Origin: Prinsepia uniflora
Lineage: Eukaryota > Streptophyta > Magnoliopsida > Rosales > Rosaceae
Direction: 5' to 3'
DNA: 64,000 nt
NCBI GenBank assembly: GCA_032719365.1
Contig: CM064871.1
Span: 36,863,566-36,927,565, forward strand
In this document: in pieces, positions 35,572 to 47,683 of the stretch
Numbering within the stretch: position 1 is the first letter of the stretch
Layout of the letters: each line of letters opens with the position of its first letter
Notes under the pieces: model-generated
What the model was told of the DNA's origin: nothing
The model's database searches: none
The model's input: only the letters and a program-made list of their open reading frames with translations
Program-made: the position numbers and the translations under genes

Positions 35572-38500
35572 GAGGTTGTCTCTATCAGAGCAAGGTTTGC
35601 TCTTGGAGGATCACGCAGGTCGAGGATGTTATGTCTCAGTGAACTGCTGTTTGTTATCAACCTGATAGTTAGGATACCTATACGATAGTTAGTAGGTTTG
35701 AATCGTGGAACGTCTTGGTTATGCATTTGATGCCTGAGTTGTCACAGATCTGTCGTGGATGACAGTGTGGGACCCTACGAAAGGATGAACGTAACAGTAC
35801 TTTAGGGTTTTGATCGTGAGACGGTTAGTTGGGATCGTCTTCCACGATGTCGTAGGAATGATTTTTGATGATAGTTCGGTGTTGCGGCCATTAGATGGTC
35901 GGATTTTGTTGAGTTAGGTGGCTACGCTGCTGGGAGCAGCTGGGTTCGAGGAACCCTAGTTGAACTGATGGTAGGATTGGGTTGACATCCATATGATGTT
36001 AGGACCGCGGGGTCGTTCAGATTGAGAATTATACTGCCTTCTGCAATTGGGTTCAAGGGAACCCTAGGTAGTGATCGTGGAATCCTAAGGTATGAGGTAT
36101 GGTTCGGAAAGGTGAGTTGGCGAGTAGATTGACTTTGACGACTTTTCGGAGTCTAGACCGTCCGTCCGTCTTATCATGTGAGCTTTAGTGATGGGATTGA
36201 ACTCTGCAGTCAGTTGTGATGGATTGTTGGTGCAGCTAAGGTCATGGGCAACCTGGTAGACGACAATGGTTGAGTCGAGTTATGATTGGTTAGAGTTGGT
36301 GGGACAGGTTACCAGGGTTGGTACTTGTCAATGGAATCCCTGAGTGGGGATACAAAGTAGTTAATATGGGCGGTTGATTTCGTTGGATGCGGAGTCTCGA
36401 TATCGATGTCTGGTATTTAGGTCTGCACGAGTCTGTGGCAGGCATGACTACCAAGATTGGTTGTAGTTATGGTTGTTGGGAATCGGGGACGTTCGGGGAA
36501 CGTTTCCTTTTCTTGTGTGAGACGTCAGGGTGACTGTACCCAGAGTTGTTGGGTACGAGGGAGGCAGAGTTTCTCCAATTTGAGCAGAGGTACGGGGTCG
36601 TCGCTCGGTATGAGCGGAGATCCAGGTTTGTCTACTTCGCGTAGTGTGTGCTAGTATTAGTGCTGGTGCTGGTGCAGGTGTTTGTGATGACGATGAGTCA
36701 CGAGTCGGGATGTGACTCCGTCGAGCTGGGCATGTGTTCGGTATCTGTAGTCCTGGAGTGCATCATGGATAGAGTTGGACTGAATGGGACCCAGCAATAG
36801 TTTAGACGTGAGGACCGAGTAGTGATGGTCCACATCCTTTTGGATGTACATAAACGGTATAAGCCGATAGGCGAACTTGGTAAAGAGTTAGACTGGTTAC
36901 GGACATGTGGTTGATGTCCGAATGAGTTGGTTCCAATCTGGTTGGAACTTCGAAATCGAGAGAGGTTGTGATTGAGGTGACGAGAGGAGTACGAGTTTTT
37001 TGCATTGGTAATGGGTATCTTTGAAGTCATTTAGGGCAACTTCTCACATTCTGCCATGGCAGATGATGGTTGTTGTCACCAGTACATTGATCGTGTATTG
37101 GTTGGTGGACCTGGGATTTGTCTTGGGTCATCAGGAGGAGTTGAGTATTTTGGAGTTAGGTGAACGAGATTTCTCATTTTCTGCTTGATGGCAGACAATG
37201 TTAGGTTACATGGCATGGTGAGTGCAGCGGGTTTTGTTTGCATTCACGTAGGATGAATTTGGATGTCATCGCCTTGGATCATCCCTGATTTTCCTAGTTG
37301 GAATGCCAAGGATCGATACGAGGTAATTGGAGACAACCCACAGTCTCGGCATGTCTCGTCGTTGACTGATCTATTCGGATGTGGGAATTAGTTGAGGAGT
37401 GATGTCACTGATGAAGGATTCAAGAGGGTGTAAGACCCTATGATCAGATTTCAGGTGGGTTGATAGCTGAGTAAGCTTGTGTGGATCCTAGGTGGATCGG
37501 GATTGTGATGTTGAGGACTTTGGGCGTCGTGACGATCAAGGATCGTGATGTTTATGGTCGGGTGACGCAGTGATGGATCTGGATCTTGATCTTGATGATC
37601 CAGATAGGTGGAGAGTTTATTGCTCTTACTTAGATATTTGAGTTGAGGATGATGGAACTAAACTTCTTTTCGAGGTAAATCCCGTATGGTATATTGCTCG
37701 AGCGAGTAGGTTTCCGACGGGGTCAGATTTGGTCAGCCTTTGATGTGTGAATGTTGGGATTGGCTTCCCTATGAAGTCAATCGTATGTAATGTGTTAATC
37801 GATTGAGTAGGTAACCGATAGGTTTGGAGTTGGTGTGTCTCGGTAGACGTGAGTAAGATTGGATGCCAGTTGGCATGAGTGGGTACGCCTTGGTGGGCGT
37901 GAGTCAGATTGGTACGTATTGGAATTCGTGATTAGAAGTAGATGTTGTGATACTGGTCAGGTGACCATGGGACTCGAAATGAATGATGGGTTGAAGTTTT
38001 CGATCTGTCTAGTTCTAGATTAGACAGATGGATTCCAGAATTGAAACGTGTTTGGCTACGACCTAGGTTGTCATCGTTGTTGTTGTAGGCTGTACGTTGT
38101 TTGAGGAATGATACTGGGCATGCTTGTGGTGCCTGGTGACGGTATATAGGATATACCAGTAGTACGTTGGTGAGTGTGTTGGTAGTCGGTTTAGTACCAA
38201 TACCATTGGATTAGTCGACGACTTTAACTGGACATTGGATACCGTGCACTGTCCTGGTGATTCTGATGGGTCCAGTCACACACAGGTTGAGTGAGTTGGT
38301 GGTTAGTGTAACCACAAGTGAGTAGAGTGTCAGTTTTCGACTGGCGACTGTCAAGTGGTGACAGTTTGTAGGATGTGTCAGCGTGGATTGATGAGTGAGA
38401 TCTGGTGACTCCCAGTGGGAGCAGGTGTCAGTATAGAGTGGTGATTAAAGAAGGAACCGTCGAGCGGTTAGTATCAGCGAATTGGTAGATTTGACAAGTG

Positions 38501-38706
38501 GTATTAATTTGGAACGTGCGATTTCTGTCATTCGACGTGGTCGAATGTAGTCGATGCGACGTGAATATTGGTGGAACGTCTGGTAGCAGACAAGTATTGT
38601 TCTGGTTATTTGGTGTACGAGTGTACACATGAGGTAAGATCGAAATTGCTTTCCACGAGGTGGTTGTGGAATCAAGATAGTTGGAATTTCGCGGATGAAA
38701 TTAATT

Positions 38707-38719
38707 AAGGAGGGAAGGT
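38707..38719 (+). other. Polypurine tract
   Basis: AAGGAGGGAAGG immediately before the 3' LTR start; the expected plus-strand primer site. The equivalent at 1769-1780 precedes the first LTR of the window. Confidence 0.85.
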
Positions 38720-40062
38720 TGTAACGACCCGTCCCAAATTTCAGGATTAGATTAGTGACTAATCAAGGATTAGTGAGGTTAATCGATGATTAGTGGAGTA
38801 CTTTCGGACGAACGATGCAAAATGACCATTTTGCCCTTGGAAAGGGCGAAACGTTGACCTTCCGTTCTGGCGGATAAATGGACTTTGGCCGATGACTGTG
38901 ACGTGGTTCGGGACGTCACGAGTTCATAGACAGGTGGAACGTCCGATTCCGACATTCGAGGAAGAAGTTATGACGTTCGAAAGTTCATGGGCATTTTGGT
39001 AATTTGGTTAAAAGAGGCAAAATAGTTAACTTTTGACCCGGGTGGTTTGATGGCCAAGGGCCAAGGATTGTTATGTAAATTGGGTCGATACGAATCCATC
39101 GACAGGTGGCACGCCAAAATCAAATTTCAAACGAGAGAGTTATGGTTCACGGAAGTTCGATTATACTATGCACGCATTACGAGATGGGGATGATGTGGCG
39201 AAATCTGATTGGTTGACTTTTCATTGTGGGACCCTTGGATGAGTGACAAGTGTCACTCATCCTATTAGTCATTAACCCCAAAAAGTAGATCTTAATTATG
39301 ATTGGTGACTTTATTATTATAATATTAAGCTTTTGATTATTTTATAATATTCCCACCCACCTTTCATCCTAACCATCCATCTCTACCCTCCCCCTCTCAT
39401 CCTCATCGTTCCTTTCCTCTCATCTGATCCATCATCATCATTAAACTCAAATATCTCCATCTCTTTTTCTCGACCTCACCCAAACCGTGAAGAACACAAA
39501 CACCACCGCAACCCTCATCTGCATTTGCCTTTGTGGGCGACTGAGAGAGAGAGAGAGGCACCTGATGGACTAGGATGACGTGACGGGATGGGCTGAGCAC
39601 GGCTGCGACACGGCGGAGGTGAGAACAACCAACCCGACAACCCGTTCGAACCCATTTTCCTGACTTTCCATATTTAACGTCTAACGACCACTTTGGTCGA
39701 TCGTGTATGATTCTCTGGACTAGGACGACCTCGTGGACATTGGTTTCGAAGGCTTGAGTGGCCTTAGTCGAAGGGGAGACTAGCCGGAATCCTAGGCTTC
39801 GGGTTTGGCTTCACAGGTAACCATCTCCAACCTTTTTCTAGTTTTCGAGTCCATAGATCAGTAGGTTAGGATTAGACGGTGAGAATGGAACAAACTAGAA
39901 GTGTTTGGGCGGTCGGACGGCGGAGAACCGACCGAGTCAAGCCGCGGGTCACGACGACCTGATCTCAGAACCTGACCAAAGTCTGAGATGACTGATGACG
40001 TCATCCTGCTGACGTCATCATGTCAGGGATGACGTCAGCATTTCAGATCTGACAATGTCATC

Positions 40063-43000
40063 TGTGAGGACCTGTCCCGAAATAGCGGGATTAATTAAGA
40101 ATTAATGACGAATTAGCGAGACTAATCGAAGATTAGACGAGGATTAGCAGACATTCGGACGAAATGACGATTTTACGGCTAAAATGGGTGAATCATTGAC
40201 TTTCATTCAGGCAGTCAAATGGACTTTGGCCGATGACCGTGACGTAGTTCGTGACGTCACGAGTTCATAGATAGGTGGCACGCTTGATTCCGACGTTCGA
40301 GGAGGAAGTTATGACGTTCGGAAGTTCGAGGGCAATTTGGTAATTTGGGCCAAAAGTTGACTTTTGACCCGAGAGATCCGATGGCCGAGGGCCAAAGACC
40401 GTTACGTAGATTGGGACGATACGAATCCGTAGACAGGTGGCACGTCGAATTCGGACGTTCGACGACGAAGTTACGGTTCACGGAAGTTCGAGGGAACTAT
40501 TGCACGAATTACAAGACGGATGTCATTTGGATTCTAGTGGGCCCTAGATATTTAGTTCCTGCCCAATGGATGGGTGACAAGTGTCACCCATCCACAGGCC
40601 ATCATTTTCCCTTCCTGCATCACACTCCCCTTCATCGATCATTTTCTTTGTTCCCAAACAACCCACCCGATCTCACTTCCACCCAAACCAATCCAATCCC
40701 AACCCCATTTGATTATGCCTGAGGACCTAGAGAGTGAGAGAGGGGCTGATGAAGGCTGCAGGAGGCTGGAACCGCCGTGGACGGCGGCATGGAGGAAGCA
40801 CAAACCGAGAGGTACTCGGTTTAACCAATTTTCCATTTTAATTCGTTTTTTACATTATGGTTGCTTGTGGATGATTAGGATGAGTTGATTAGGATGCTAG
40901 GATAGTTTTAAGATGATTTTGAAGGTGGTTCACGGCTGGGGAAGCCGTGGGGAGGTGTTTGAAAAACTAGACAGTGAGGAAGAAAATCAAAACCGTGGAT
41001 TCCTTTGTTTTTTCTTCAGTTTGATCATCCAAACAAGTTCCTAGGATCATATTAGGAAGTTTAGGATTAATTAAGAAGAAAAAGGACTAAAAATAAGAGA
41101 GGAGGGTGGCCGAACCGGTCACGCCGGTCCAATTGGACCGGCCAAACTAGGTGAACCGGCCGGACCGGTCCAACTGCATGAAGAAGATAAACAGTGCACT
41201 GGGCGCGTGAGGCCCACGCATAGTGCACTCTTGGGGCGCGTGAGGGCGCGTGAGCTTTCCTTTGGGGGAGGTTCCAACATGTAATTTCATCTATTCGATG
41301 TAACGAACATTTTGGGACTGGTTTCATGTCAATCGGACATCGTTTCGACATAGTTCGGGTTGTCCGAAGGTTTAGGTTCGGTTTTAAAAATAGTTAGAAA
41401 ATCCAGAAAAATTACGGGGCTTTAGTGAGGGGTTATATAAGTATTTAGTAACCCTCTAAATGAATTTGGACAGGTTCGAGAATCCCGGAGGTGATGTTTG
41501 ACTCGGGAGACGCTTATGTCACGCGTATCGAGGCGCGGCTTCGGACGGTCTATGAGTGGACCCTTCTTTCGAAATTGATGCATGCATAAATGTTTTATAA
41601 GTATTTTAATATATGTTTTGTGTTGCCATGAGTGCAATTGTTTGTGGTAGCCTAGGATTTACATATTTGCACGTATTTCGAGATTTTTGATTTTATACGA
41701 TGCATATACGTTCTAGGTTTTTAACAAGGGTTTAGTAAATGGATTTCGGATTTAGAAACATGAACTCGGCCATGAGACCCAATTGATTTACAGACTCTCG
41801 GACTTGGAGTCCATTTGATTTGACAAGGAATCGAACCTAGGGTCCATTTGAGCCATACGATCGGACCGAGGGTCCAGTTGGTTTACGATTCGGGTTTGAG
41901 GCCCAGTTAGTGGTACTATCGGGCTTGAGACCTATTTGGTTGAGATATCGGGTTTAATGCCCCGTTAGTTGTGAAATCGGATGTAAGGTCCTGTTGCTTT
42001 ATGATTTCGGGCTTAGTGACAGGACCCGTCCCAATCCCACTGGGACCACCCGGGGACGTGACCCGCTCCCGTCTGACAATGACTCTAAACATACCAAAAT
42101 TACCCTTAAATAAAAACCGAAGACTTAAATAGATAGATAACGTACGTACACAGTGTTTAAAGTGATACTGTCAGACAAGGGAAAGTAAAATACAACATGT
42201 GAGCACACTAGTCAGAGTACATTTATTCGGTGCTCAACCTACCCACAAGTGGGTGTACAGGTGCACAGCTAGGCAAACTAAACCTCTGCCTCCTCCTCCG
42301 GATCCTCCTCCTCTATTGCCGTGTCAGGGTCTGGAGGGGTCAGTAAAACAAGGGTGAGTGGGCCAAAAATAACAGTTTAGAAATCAATTTAATAAGAAAA
42401 TAATCATAAGGTTTTACCCCTCCGTTTTCCAAATCTTGCATGCAGTGAACATATAATATTATAATGAAATCATAACAAATGAACCACAATAATCGTAAGG
42501 TGAAACTAACATATCAGTGCACTGTAAAACCCAACCCAAATGATGTCACGGTTCTAAGGCTACGCGTTGCCACTCAGGGTCTCACACCCGAGACTCTCTA
42601 GGTACATCAGCTCCCGGTATCCCGGTCACTGCCCGAGGTATATGAACATGCCTTCCTGAGAGTAAGCAGCCCAACGGGGGGTCAACTCCACTCAGTCAGA
42701 GCCCCGTGACTACTCCAGGGTCCACCCAGGCCAACGACCCTCCCTGGAGGAGACAATATACACAGGTAGGAAAGTACAGTACAATAACAGTATAGTTTAC
42801 CCTATGTCCCCCGGACATCCCAAACAAAATCCACATATAATCCAGACGGGTCTCATGCCCAAAACACTGTAATAACATATATAAGCAGTTTATAAAACTC
42901 ATCAGTGGAAATAGTAAAACAATTTATGCATGCAAGCCTTTTATAAATCAAACAGCCCACTCACACTCGGTCCTTGCTGCTCAACGATCTCTATAAACCT

Positions 43001-45713
43001 GTATTATTATTCCTGAGGGTTACTTAAGGACCCTATAATATCAATACCAAGACCCTAGAACAGATCCGCCTCAAAAACGCATCCCGGGCACTATTCCCGG
43101 TGCTTCATACCCCATTTTAACCAACATAACGATCTCCGATCGACACGAAACCACCTTCATTGGATCCGTATCGTCGAAACCTTGAAAATGGTACCGGCCC
43201 CACCAAAATCACTGTTCACACGCGCCTGGTCAACGCGTGGGTCAACGCTGCTACAGTACCGCTGACGTCAGCAGTGACGTCAGCATGACGTCATCACTGA
43301 CACTTGTCAGGTGACACGTGGCATGTTCTGATTGGTCCCTGGTCTGACAATATCTGATAGGATGACGTCATCATGACGTCAGAAGTGACGTCAGCATGAT
43401 GACGTCATCATGCTACAGTATCGGGTCAGACCCGTTTGACTGGAACCGGGTCGCCGTCGACCCACGGCTTGACCCAATTCAACCGTACGATTCCGGCCAC
43501 CATTTTCGACGGGGTTCATCCCTATAGGGTCGTCTAGGTCTGTTCTATGGTTCTACAACCTCAAAATGGAAAGAAAATGGGAGAAAACTCACCAGTTCTC
43601 CTCTGAAACTCACGGCCAAAGTCCGATCGCCTTCTCCGGTGATCCACGCCATCTCCGTCGTCCAAACCGGTCCTGATCGACTCGTCTCTCGCCCTAGAAC
43701 ATGTCTAACACCAAACAACTGAGTTCCTAGCACTAAAACAGGTTGGTCCGAAACAGGGGAGTAAAACGGGGTTTCGGGTTTTCGACCTTACCGCCGCCGT
43801 GACGCCGCCGCAGGCCGTGCCGTCGTCCAGTTAAGCTCCTGGGGTCCCCACGGTGTAGACTGGAGCTTCCCCTGCGTCGAGGTGGTGTGGTTGTCACGGT
43901 TTGCTTCTTGGACCCGTTTCCGTCGTGTTTCGGGTCTGAGTTTTTGAACGGGATTTCGGACGGGAAAATGGGCTGGTGGTGGCTGGTGGTTGCACGGGTT
44001 GTGAAGACCAGATGATGGTGGTGCTGTGGGTGGTCGTTTGGTGCGAAGAGGATGGCTGGTTCGTGTGTTTGGATGGAGAGAAAATGGAAGAAATGCACGG
44101 GTTTGTGAGGGGATGAATGTGTGTGTTTGTGTGTGTTTGTAAGCAAAGGCAGACAGAGATCGTGCATGAACAAGGGAAATCAGAAGAAATGAAGGGCCAG
44201 GATTCAATCTGGCCAGAAATCCAAGGGCTAGAAACAATTGGAGGGTAAATAATTAATATAAAAATGAGTTAAATAGTGTAAATTGCTTTATTGGAATAGT
44301 AAGGCTTGGATGGGTGACACTTGTCACCAATCCATCGGTTTGATTTAAATATTAGGTTGGCACGGATTCCCGTAATAAATTAATATTTTATTCCGTTGTT
44401 CTCGGTTCGTAAATTCCGCTAAAACGCTTCCTTGACCATAACTTCTTCATACGAACTCCGATTTCGGCGTGCCGCCTGTCTACGGATTCGTGACGTCCCG
44501 ACCTACGTCATAGTCATGGGTCAAAGTCCAAATTGTTGCCCGGGCCAAAAGTCAAAGTTTCCCCCCTTCAGGGGTAAAATAGTCTTTTTACATTAAAATA
44601 TTATTATTCTCGGTTCGGGTCGTTACACTTAGGGCCCAGTTGGTTGTAATATCGGGCTTGAGTCCCAGTTCAGTTTGTGAAATGAGAATTCGGGCATGAG
44701 ACCCTATTGAACTGTGGATTTAGGTCGAGGCCTGTGAAAGTGATTTGAATCGGATTCGAGGAATCCTATTGAGATGAATCAGGTATGAGACCTAGTTGAA
44801 AAGTGATTTGAGAAAGAAAGAAAAGAATTGAAAATGTGAATGAACCCTCCATATTGATTATATGGTCTCCTCCAGCGTCGACCTGGAGAGTCATGATCCA
44901 CAGACCAGAGTGGGTATCCCCATAGGGATCCCGTTCCAGGAGTGGTGGTTACTTATTATGATGTGGTCCCGGACCAGATTCCGAAGAGATTGTGGACTAG
45001 ATCCAGAGAGAGAGCTCGAACTAGATCCAGAGATTGAGCCTCCCAGATGTGAGACCTCGATCAGTGTGCACACTAGATAGATTGATGTCATCGTGACTAT
45101 ATCGGGGATGTGATCCCTAGGGGCTGTGTGCCCCGAGTTGGCATCTTCTCCGGAAGTGCCTAGGATGGGTTATACGTACGAGTACATATGTGATTTACAG
45201 AAAAGTGATTTGGGGCGGAGACCCCGTTTGTGATATTTTGAGAATGGTTTTGGGCTGAGTCCCTATTGATTTGACCTACGGGTTTCAAATTGTGATTTCA
45301 GGTCAGGGACCCAAATGGATTTATGGGCCATGACGGGTTATGGGGCCAGGCATGAACCCTTCAAAGGTTTTCTAAATGTTTGACAAAGGTTTTACGAAAG
45401 TTTGATAAACGGTTTTTGAATGCATGCATATGCTTTTATTGAAGGGCATAAATGTCTTTACGCAAAAATGTTTTTAAATGAAATGTTTATTTTTGTCCAC
45501 TCACAGTTTTCGTGTTTTAATGCCCTTCAGGTTGATCGCGGATACGGGCTGTAGCAGAGACGAGACATCACTCTCCTCCTCCTACGATCCTGACGCACTT
45601 TGATAGCCCCAGCGAGGGCTAGAGACGGAATTTTCCCTGGTCTGACACTTCATATCAGACGGGATCAGGTGGGTCCCACGTTAATTCGGGAGGATTTGGG
45701 ACCGGTCCTGACA
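40063..45713 (+). mobile_element. Solo LTR nested in the 3' LTR, with its own insertion
   Basis: Starts TGTGAGGACCTGTCCC and ends GACCGGTCCTGACA. Flanks TCATC (40058-40062) and TTAGC (45714-45718) each differ by one base from the intact site TCAGC in the 5' LTR, so they are a decayed 5-bp duplication. Without the inner insertion (42017-44627) it is about 3.0 kb. The palindrome at 40568-40593 carries matching changes in both arms. The box pair is at 41550-41561 and 45495-45506. Confidence 0.88.
42017..44627 (-). mobile_element. Innermost solo LTR, inverted, target duplication CTTAG
   Basis: Left end TGACAGGACCCGTCCC, right end CGGGTCGTTACA. Perfect duplications CTTAG lie at 42012-42016 and 44628-44632. 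At 2611 bp it is shorter than the other LTRs: the hairpin array is much reduced, and the box pair (42354-42363 GTGAGTGGGC; 42955-42964 GCCCACTCAC) is only about 600 bp apart. Dense TGACGTCA-type repeats occur at 43260-43420. The long minus-strand frames (43733-44237) are His/Pro-rich and lie in the LTR leader; I do not call them genes. Confidence 0.92.
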
Positions 45714-47683
45714 TTAGCTGACATGTCAAACAGAGGGCCAACCCGAACGTGACACGTGGCACTGTCAGAGGTGTCAGTGCTGATGTCAACATGACGTCAG
45801 CATTGACTTTTCAACGCGTTGACCAGCGCGTGTGGGCACGTGTGAACAGTACTTTGCGTGGGCCCAATGTCATTTTAAAGGGTTCGACGATCCAGATCCA
45901 ATGGCGGTGGTTTCGGGTCGATCAGATATTGTTAAGTTGGTCAAATCGAGGCTTTTCACCTTGGGAATCAAGTTTGGGACATGTTGACTTTTTCGGGAAA
46001 GTTTAAGGTTCTTAATATGGACTTTTTTAGGTTAGTAGTAACCTTTGGGTATGATTCGGACTGGTCAGGATGACCCGAAGAGGTCAGATTAGCCTGGTGA
46101 GGCTTACGACATGCAAACCGATGAGGCAGCTTAGGACGGTCTGTGAGTGGACCTTAATTTATAAACTGTAATGCATGCATAAATGTTTTATATGGTTTAT
46201 AGATATGATTCTATGATTATGAATTGGATGGTTGTGATTTATATGGTTTTACGCATTTCGAGGCGATTTACGTGCTTGCACGTAAATTGAGGTTTTCGGT
46301 TGTACACTGATTTTCTGGGCTTATAGTTTTGGAAATGATTTCATGAAATGTTTTTGGATTTGAAAAGGTAAACTCGGGTTCAAGACCCATTTGTTTTGGA
46401 AACCCTCGGACTCGATGTCCTTTTAGTTACGTTCTCGGCCAGAGGCCCAATTGGTTCTTAAATCGATTTCGGATTTGGAAATATGGATTCGGGCGTGAGA
46501 CCCATTTGATTTACGAACTCTCGAACTTGATGTCCATTTGATTTAACAAGGCATCGGCCTGGAGGCCCAGTTGGTTTACGTATCGGGCTTGAGGCCCAAT
46601 TGGTTCGCTTATTGGGCTTGAGGCCCAGTTGACTTACATATCGGGCATAAGGCCTATTTGACTTACGTATCGGGCACGAGGACGATTTAGTTTACGATAT
46701 CGGGCACGAGGCCCATTTAGTTTACGAAATCGGGCACGAGGCCCAGTTGGTTTACGATTCAGGCCTGAGGTCCAGTTTGTATGTGGATTCGGGCTTAGGA
46801 CCCAGTTATGTTTTAAGAATGTGATTTCGGGTCAAGGGCCCATAAATGGATTTCTGGTTCATGACGGTTTATGGGGACCAGCATGAACCCTTGAAAGATT
46901 TTTATGATTCATGACGGTTTTTGGGGGCTGGACATGAATCCTTAAAAGGTTTTTCGTATACCATCCTTTATATTTGAATTGTCTCCTCCAAGGAGGGTCT
47001 TTGGCCTGGGTGGACCCCGGAGTAGTCACAGAGCACTGACTCAGTGGAGTCGCCTCCGTTGGGTTCCTTTCTCTCAGAAAGGCTATGGATTATAACCTCC
47101 AGGGAGGGTCATTGATCTACGGACATTGACCTGGGTGGACCCTGTAGAGACTTGGGTTTGAGACCCCGGGTAGCATGTGCGTAACTCTAGATACCGTGAC
47201 AGGATTGGTTATATGAATTATGATAAACATGATTTCAATTGGTTTGCAAAATTTTGTTTTATGATGATAAATGGATTTGGGCTGAGATCCCACATATGTT
47301 TATTATGTTCTAGTTTTCTGTAAATGGTTTTGGGCAAGAGCCCGTATGGATGTGGTTGTTTAAACATATGTGATTGGATAAATGGTTTTACTATGCATGC
47401 ATGTTTTTAGTGAAGGGTATAAAGGTCTTTTATAAAATGTATTTACGAACTATTGCTTTTTGTCCATTCACAGTCTTTCTGTTTTCAATGCCCTTCAGGT
47501 TGAATACGGTGCAGACTGTAGCAAAGACTGAGACATCACATACCTCCTCCGGATCCTGGCGTACTCTGGAAGCCGGAAGGCTAAATGTTTTAATTTTTCC
47601 TGGTCTGACACTCCGTGTCAAAAGGGATCAGAAGCGGTCCTCGTTAATCCCGGGGGGATTGGGGGACGGGTCCTGACAAACAA

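Larger units (their letters stand above)
35558..38719 (+). mobile_element. Non-coding internal domain of the LARD-like element
   Basis: 3.16 kb with no frame above about 110 codons and no gag, protease, RT, RNase H or integrase motif on either strand. The second half is conserved with 1-1780. Conserved paired tracts include ATCTGTCTA with TAGACAGAT (38003-38029), GGTATAT-AGG-ATATACC (38141-38157) and ACTGTCA with TGACAGT (38347-38365). A purine-rich tract (AAGGAGGGAAGG) ends it. Confidence 0.88.
32257..47678 (+). mobile_element. Complete LARD-like LTR retrotransposon with nested solo LTRs
   Basis: Both ends are flanked by AACAA (32252-32256 and 47679-47683). 5' LTR 32257-35557 (3301 bp). PBS for initiator Met-tRNA 35560-35571. 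Internal domain 35558-38719 without gag-pol. Polypurine tract about 38707-38719. 3' LTR 38720-47678, which is 3303 bp after removing a nested solo LTR and its duplication, almost equal to the 5' LTR. The net size is about 9.8 kb. Such long LTRs around a non-coding interior match the definition of large retrotransposon derivatives (LARDs), which depend on proteins from another Ty3/gypsy element. Confidence 0.93.
38720..47678 (+). repeat. 3' LTR of the complete element, interrupted
   Basis: Starts TGTAACGACCCGTCCC and ends GGGTCCTGACA. It is split by the solo LTR 40063-45713. LTR sequence resumes at 45714 (TTAGCTGACATGTC), matching 33595 onward in the 5' LTR. It has its own box pair (46141-46152 and 47462-47473) and hairpin array (46375-46860). 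Confidence 0.92.

Noticed and set aside
36457..37030. Frames within the LARD-like internal domain
   Set aside because: Short, not in the same frame in the copy at 1-1780, and without gag-pol motifs.
43733..44237. Two overlapping minus-strand frames of about 150 codons
   Set aside because: They are His/Pro/Thr-rich, overlap each other in different frames, lie in the leader-like part of a solo LTR and match no family.
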